The notes under the pieces were generated by a model. It did not search any database, was not told the origin of the DNA, and saw only the letters and a list, made by a program, of their open reading frames with translations. This document shows positions 61,196-64,000 of a stretch of 64,000 nt of DNA, in pieces. Numbering within the stretch: position 1 is the first letter of the stretch; the number at the start of each line of letters is the position of its first letter. The position numbers were made by a program, and so were the translations under genes. Where the stretch lies: NCBI RefSeq assembly GCF_900104175.1, contig NZ_FNIX01000010.1, positions 1 through 64,000 on the forward strand, given 5' to 3'. Origin of the DNA: Lentzea jiangxiensis. Lineage in GTDB: Bacteria > Actinomycetota > Actinomycetes > Mycobacteriales > Pseudonocardiaceae.

Positions 61196-63484
61196 ATGAG
61201 CAGCAAGCCCCCGCAGCACGACGTCGACGAGTCCGCGATCGAAGTCAGCACCCCCAAGACCTGGGCCGCGGGGATCCCCGGTGTGCTCGTGTCGCTCGAC
61301 CGCGCTGTCGAGCAGATGGGTGTCGGGCGCACGGTCAAGACGTTGCGACTGCTCAACCAGCGCGAAGGTTTCGACTGCCCCGGCTGCGCGTGGCCCGAGC
61401 CGCAGGGCCACCGCAAGATGGCGGAGTTCTGCGAGAACGGCGCGAAGGCCGTCGCGGAGGAAGCCACGAAGCGGCGGATCGGCCGGGAGTTCTTCGCCGA
61501 GCACTCCGTCGGAAGCATGCGGACGAAGACCGACTACTGGCTCGGCCGGCAGGGCCGGCTCACCGAACCGGTGGTGCTGCGGCCCGGTGCCACGCACTAC
61601 GCACCGATCAGCTGGGACGACGCGTTCACGCTCATCGCCGACGAGCTGACAGCGTTGTCGTCCCCGGACGAGGCGATCTTCTACACCTCCGGCCGCACCA
61701 GCAATGAGGCCGCGTTCCTCTACCAGCTGCTCGTCCGCTCGTTCGGCACCAACAACCTGCCGGACTGCTCGAACATGTGCCACGAGTCGTCCGGCTCGGC
61801 GCTCAACGAGACCATCGGCATCGGCAAGGGCTCGGTGTCGATCAAGGACTTCGACCTCGCCGACCTCATCGTGGTCATCGGCCAGAACCCCGGCACGAAC
61901 CACCCGCGCATGCTCGGCGCGCTCGAGGACGCCAAGAAGAACGGCGCGAAGATCATCGCGATCAACCCGCTGCCGGAGGCGGGCCTGATGCGCTTCAAGA
62001 ACCCGCAGAACGTCGCGGGCCTCGTCGGCAGGGGCACCGCGCTGTCCGACGAGTTCGTGCAGATCAAGGTCGGCGGCGACCAGGCGCTGTTCCAGGCGAT
62101 CGGCCACCTGCTGCTGCGGTGGGACAAGGTCGACAAGGCGTTCGTCGAGTCCAAGACGCACGGCTTCGAGGCCTACGCCGAGAGCCTGCGCGAGCTCGAC
62201 TGGGACCGCGTGCTCACCGCGACCGGCCTGACCCGCGAGCAGATCACCCGCGTGGCGGGCATGTTCGTCGACTCGAAGGCCACGATCGCCTGCTGGGCGA
62301 TGGGTCTCACGCAGCACAAGCACAGCGTGCCGACGATCCGCGAGATCACGAACGTCATGTTCCTGCGCGGCATGATCGGCAAGCCGGGCGCGGGCCTGTG
62401 CCCGGTACGCGGCCACTCGAACGTCCAGGGCGACCGGACGATGGGCATCTACGAGAAGATGCCCGAGTTCTTCCTGGAGGCGCTGGAGAACGAGTTCGGC
62501 ATCTCGGTGCCGCGCAAGCACGGTTACGACACCGTCGACGCCATCAACGCGATGCGCCACGGCCGCGGCAAGGTGTTCATCGCGATGGGCGGCAACTTCG
62601 TCAGCGCCACCCCGGACACCCCGGTGACCGAGAAGGCGCTGGAGCAGTGCTCGCTCACGGTGCACGTCTCCACCAAGCTCAACCGCTCGCACGTGGTCCA
62701 CGGCAGGACGGCGCTGATCCTGCCCGCCCTCGGCCGCACGGAGAGCGACGTGCAGCACTCGGGCGAGCAGTTCGTGACGGTCGAGGACTCGATGTCGGTC
62801 GTGCACCGCTCCCGTGGCCGGCTCGAGCCGGCCTCGGACCAACTGCTGTCCGAGGTCTCGATCGTCTGCCGGCTCGCGCGCAAGACGCTCGGCGCCTCGC
62901 ACCCCGTGGCGTGGGAGGAGTTCGAGAAGGACTACGACGTCATCCGCGAACACATCGCGCGCGTCGTGCCGGGCTGCGCCGACTACAACACGCGCGTGCG
63001 CCAGCCCGACGGTTTCGTGCTGCCGCACCCGCCGCGCGACTCGCAGCAGTTCGCGACGGCGACCGGCAAGGCGAACTTCACGGCGAACGAACTGACGGTC
63101 ATCGAGGTGCCGGAGGGGCGTCTGCTGATGCAGACCCTGCGCAGCCACGACCAGTACAACACCACGATCTACGGGCTGGACGACCGCTACCGCGGCGTGA
63201 AGGACGGCCGTCGCGTGGTGTTCGTGAACCCCGACGACCTCAAGGAACTGGGGTTCTCCGACGGCCAGATGGTCGACCTCGTATCGGAGTGGAAGGACGA
63301 CCCGACGGGCGTCGTCGAACGTCGCGCCGCGTCGTTCCGGATCGTCTCGTACCCGACCGCGCGCGGGTGCGTGGCGACGTACTTCCCGGAGGCGAACCCG
63401 TTGGTGCCACTGGACTCCAAGGCGGACATCTCCGGGACGCCGACCTCCAAGTCGGTGATCGTGCGCCTGGAGCCCGCGGCCTGA
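61196..63484 (+). CDS. FdhF/YdeP-like molybdopterin oxidoreductase
   Basis: A 762-residue protein of the formate dehydrogenase H / YdeP type. After an N-terminal extension with CPGC (residues about 61-64) the molybdopterin domains follow. CHESSG (C195) stands where FdhF has its metal-binding selenocysteine followed by His. The C-terminal molybdopterin dinucleotide-binding part ends in RLEPAA. Only two N-terminal Cys were recognised, so an iron-sulfur cluster is doubtful, as in YdeP. Related proteins occur as formate dehydrogenase-like oxidoreductases in aerobic actinobacteria. It diverges from valS across 254 bases in which nothing else was seen. Confidence 0.92.
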   Translation: MSSKPPQHDVDESAIEVSTPKTWAAGIPGVLVSLDRAVEQMGVGRTVKTLRLLNQREGFDCPGCAWPEPQGHRKMAEFCENGAKAVAEEATKRRIGREFFAEHSVGSMRTKTDYWLGRQGRLTEPVVLRPGATHYAPISWDDAFTLIADELTALSSPDEAIFYTSGRTSNEAAFLYQLLVRSFGTNNLPDCSNMCHESSGSALNETIGIGKGSVSIKDFDLADLIVVIGQNPGTNHPRMLGALEDAKKNGAKIIAINPLPEAGLMRFKNPQNVAGLVGRGTALSDEFVQIKVGGDQALFQAIGHLLLRWDKVDKAFVESKTHGFEAYAESLRELDWDRVLTATGLTREQITRVAGMFVDSKATIACWAMGLTQHKHSVPTIREITNVMFLRGMIGKPGAGLCPVRGHSNVQGDRTMGIYEKMPEFFLEALENEFGISVPRKHGYDTVDAINAMRHGRGKVFIAMGGNFVSATPDTPVTEKALEQCSLTVHVSTKLNRSHVVHGRTALILPALGRTESDVQHSGEQFVTVEDSMSVVHRSRGRLEPASDQLLSEVSIVCRLARKTLGASHPVAWEEFEKDYDVIREHIARVVPGCADYNTRVRQPDGFVLPHPPRDSQQFATATGKANFTANELTVIEVPEGRLLMQTLRSHDQYNTTIYGLDDRYRGVKDGRRVVFVNPDDLKELGFSDGQMVDLVSEWKDDPTGVVERRAASFRIVSYPTARGCVATYFPEANPLVPLDSKADISGTPTSKSVIVRLEPAA

Positions 63485-63646
63485 TCAGGCGTGCCGGACC
63501 CGGACGAACAGCCGTAAGCGGCGTCGTTCGGGTTCCGCCTTGACCTCCTCCTCGGTCTTCTTCACGAGCCGGCGCGCGGCCGCGTCGGCCTCGAAGTCCT
63601 GCTGACGGTACTTCGCGATAGCAAACGCGTCGTGGTGAGAGAACAT
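63485..63646 (-). CDS. 53-residue ORF
   Basis: A short protein MFSHHDAFAIAKYRQQDFEA and on, with EEEVKAEPERRRLRLFVRVRHA at the end. GAGGAG lies 8 bases before ATG 63646, so translation is likely. No family recognised. It is 23 bases downstream of the truncated regulator gene and may share its transcript. Confidence 0.6.
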   Translation of the reverse strand: MFSHHDAFAIAKYRQQDFEADAAARRLVKKTEEEVKAEPERRRLRLFVRVRHA

Positions 63647-63669
63647 GATGGGTCTCCTCGTGTGCGTTG

Positions 63670-64000
63670 TTATTCGGGCGCGACCGTCGCCGCCAGGAAC
63701 AACCTGACCGCCCGAGCGCCTTCCGGCCTCAGGGACTCGTCGAGTCGACGGTCGTCGTACTTGTCCATCACCGCTTGCAGCTCGTCGAGCAGCGCGGCCG
63801 ACTCCCCGGCGGTGAGGAACTTGACGGTGCCCTGGGTGCCGACCGACGTCCGCCACTCCTCGGGCAGGTGCTCACGCTGACGGAGCCGTTCCCGCGTGCG
63901 TTCGAACTCTTGGTCCAGATAGGCCATGGAGGCCGCTTCGGCCGCCAGGACCGCCTCCCCCTCCAGGCCGTCCGGCGAGATCGACTGGCGCTTGCGGACC
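63670..64000 (-). CDS. winged-helix transcriptional regulator, C-terminal part (runs off the right edge)
   Basis: The open frame reaches the window edge without a start (it reads VRKRQSISPDGLEGEAVLAA and on at the edge). The visible 110 residues have the AYLDQEFERTRERLRQREH helix and EEWRTSVGTQGTVKFLTAGE, followed by a helix ALLDELQAVMDKYDD. That is the C-terminal half of ArsR-like (HTH_20) regulators; the DNA-binding helix is outside the window. The ATG at 63927 is not the real start. Confidence 0.65.
   Translation of the reverse strand, partial: VRKRQSISPDGLEGEAVLAAEAASMAYLDQEFERTRERLRQREHLPEEWRTSVGTQGTVKFLTAGESAALLDELQAVMDKYDDRRLDESLRPEGARAVRLFLAATVAPE

Overview
The window is high-GC actinobacterial DNA. 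The gene set and the actinomycete-style 16S rRNA start suggest the family Pseudonocardiaceae (Lentzea or Saccharothrix type). That placement is inference from gene content; only about 190 bases of 16S are present and no search was run.

Backbone. Most housekeeping genes lie on the minus strand in an order familiar from actinobacteria: valS-folC-DUF4233 (58.3-60.9 down to 56.5 kb), ndk (41.4 kb), radical SAM protein plus DUF2344 protein (38.1-33.7 kb), RNase E/G, rplU, rpmA, obg, proB (33.5-26.8 kb), proA (19.3 kb), nadD, cspA, rsfS, phosphoglycerate mutase, SGNH esterase, degV, comEA, comEC (16.7-9.0 kb) and holA (7.1 kb). rpsT (5.0 kb) faces the other way. A 16S rRNA gene leaves the window on the left, with a leader carrying a boxA-like element and two tandem promoters.

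Insertions. Accessory genes interrupt the backbone at several joints. Between rrn and rpsT: a PL6 polysaccharide lyase, a Nudix hydrolase, an SPFH membrane protein with a ribbon-helix-helix partner, a PIG-L deacetylase and a decayed GH3 beta-glucosidase tail. Between holA and comEC: threonine synthase under an S-box SAM riboswitch whose P1 stem overlaps the ribosome binding site, and a small unknown gene overlapping the 3' end of comEC. Between proA and proB: a RecQ helicase with a C-terminal phosphoribosyltransferase-like motif, a P450 with a coupled micro-ORF, an AraC/DUF1772 pair, two VOC proteins, a hydrolase and an MHS-type transporter. Between DUF2344 and the radical SAM gene: a secreted S8 protease on the opposite strand. 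Between ndk and DUF4233: a frameshifted DUF4388-like gene, a MarR-controlled drug exporter, a 1,799-residue secreted amylopullulanase behind a perfect palindrome, a PhoD phosphatase and a small type VII secretion-associated cluster (membrane protein, YbaB-like, EspC-like, WXG-type). At the right edge are an FdhF/YdeP-like molybdopterin oxidoreductase, a 53-residue ORF and a truncated winged-helix regulator.

The genes cover translation and RNA processing (rpsT, rplU, rpmA, obg, rsfS, RNase E/G, valS), proline, folate and NAD synthesis, DNA uptake and replication (comEA, comEC, holA), and a secreted carbohydrate and phosphate scavenging set. No CRISPR array, tRNA, insertion sequence or integrase was seen. 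The least explained items are the SPFH/RHH pair with its palindrome, the RecQ-phosphoribosyltransferase fusion, the riboswitch on a threonine-synthesis gene and the type VII cluster.
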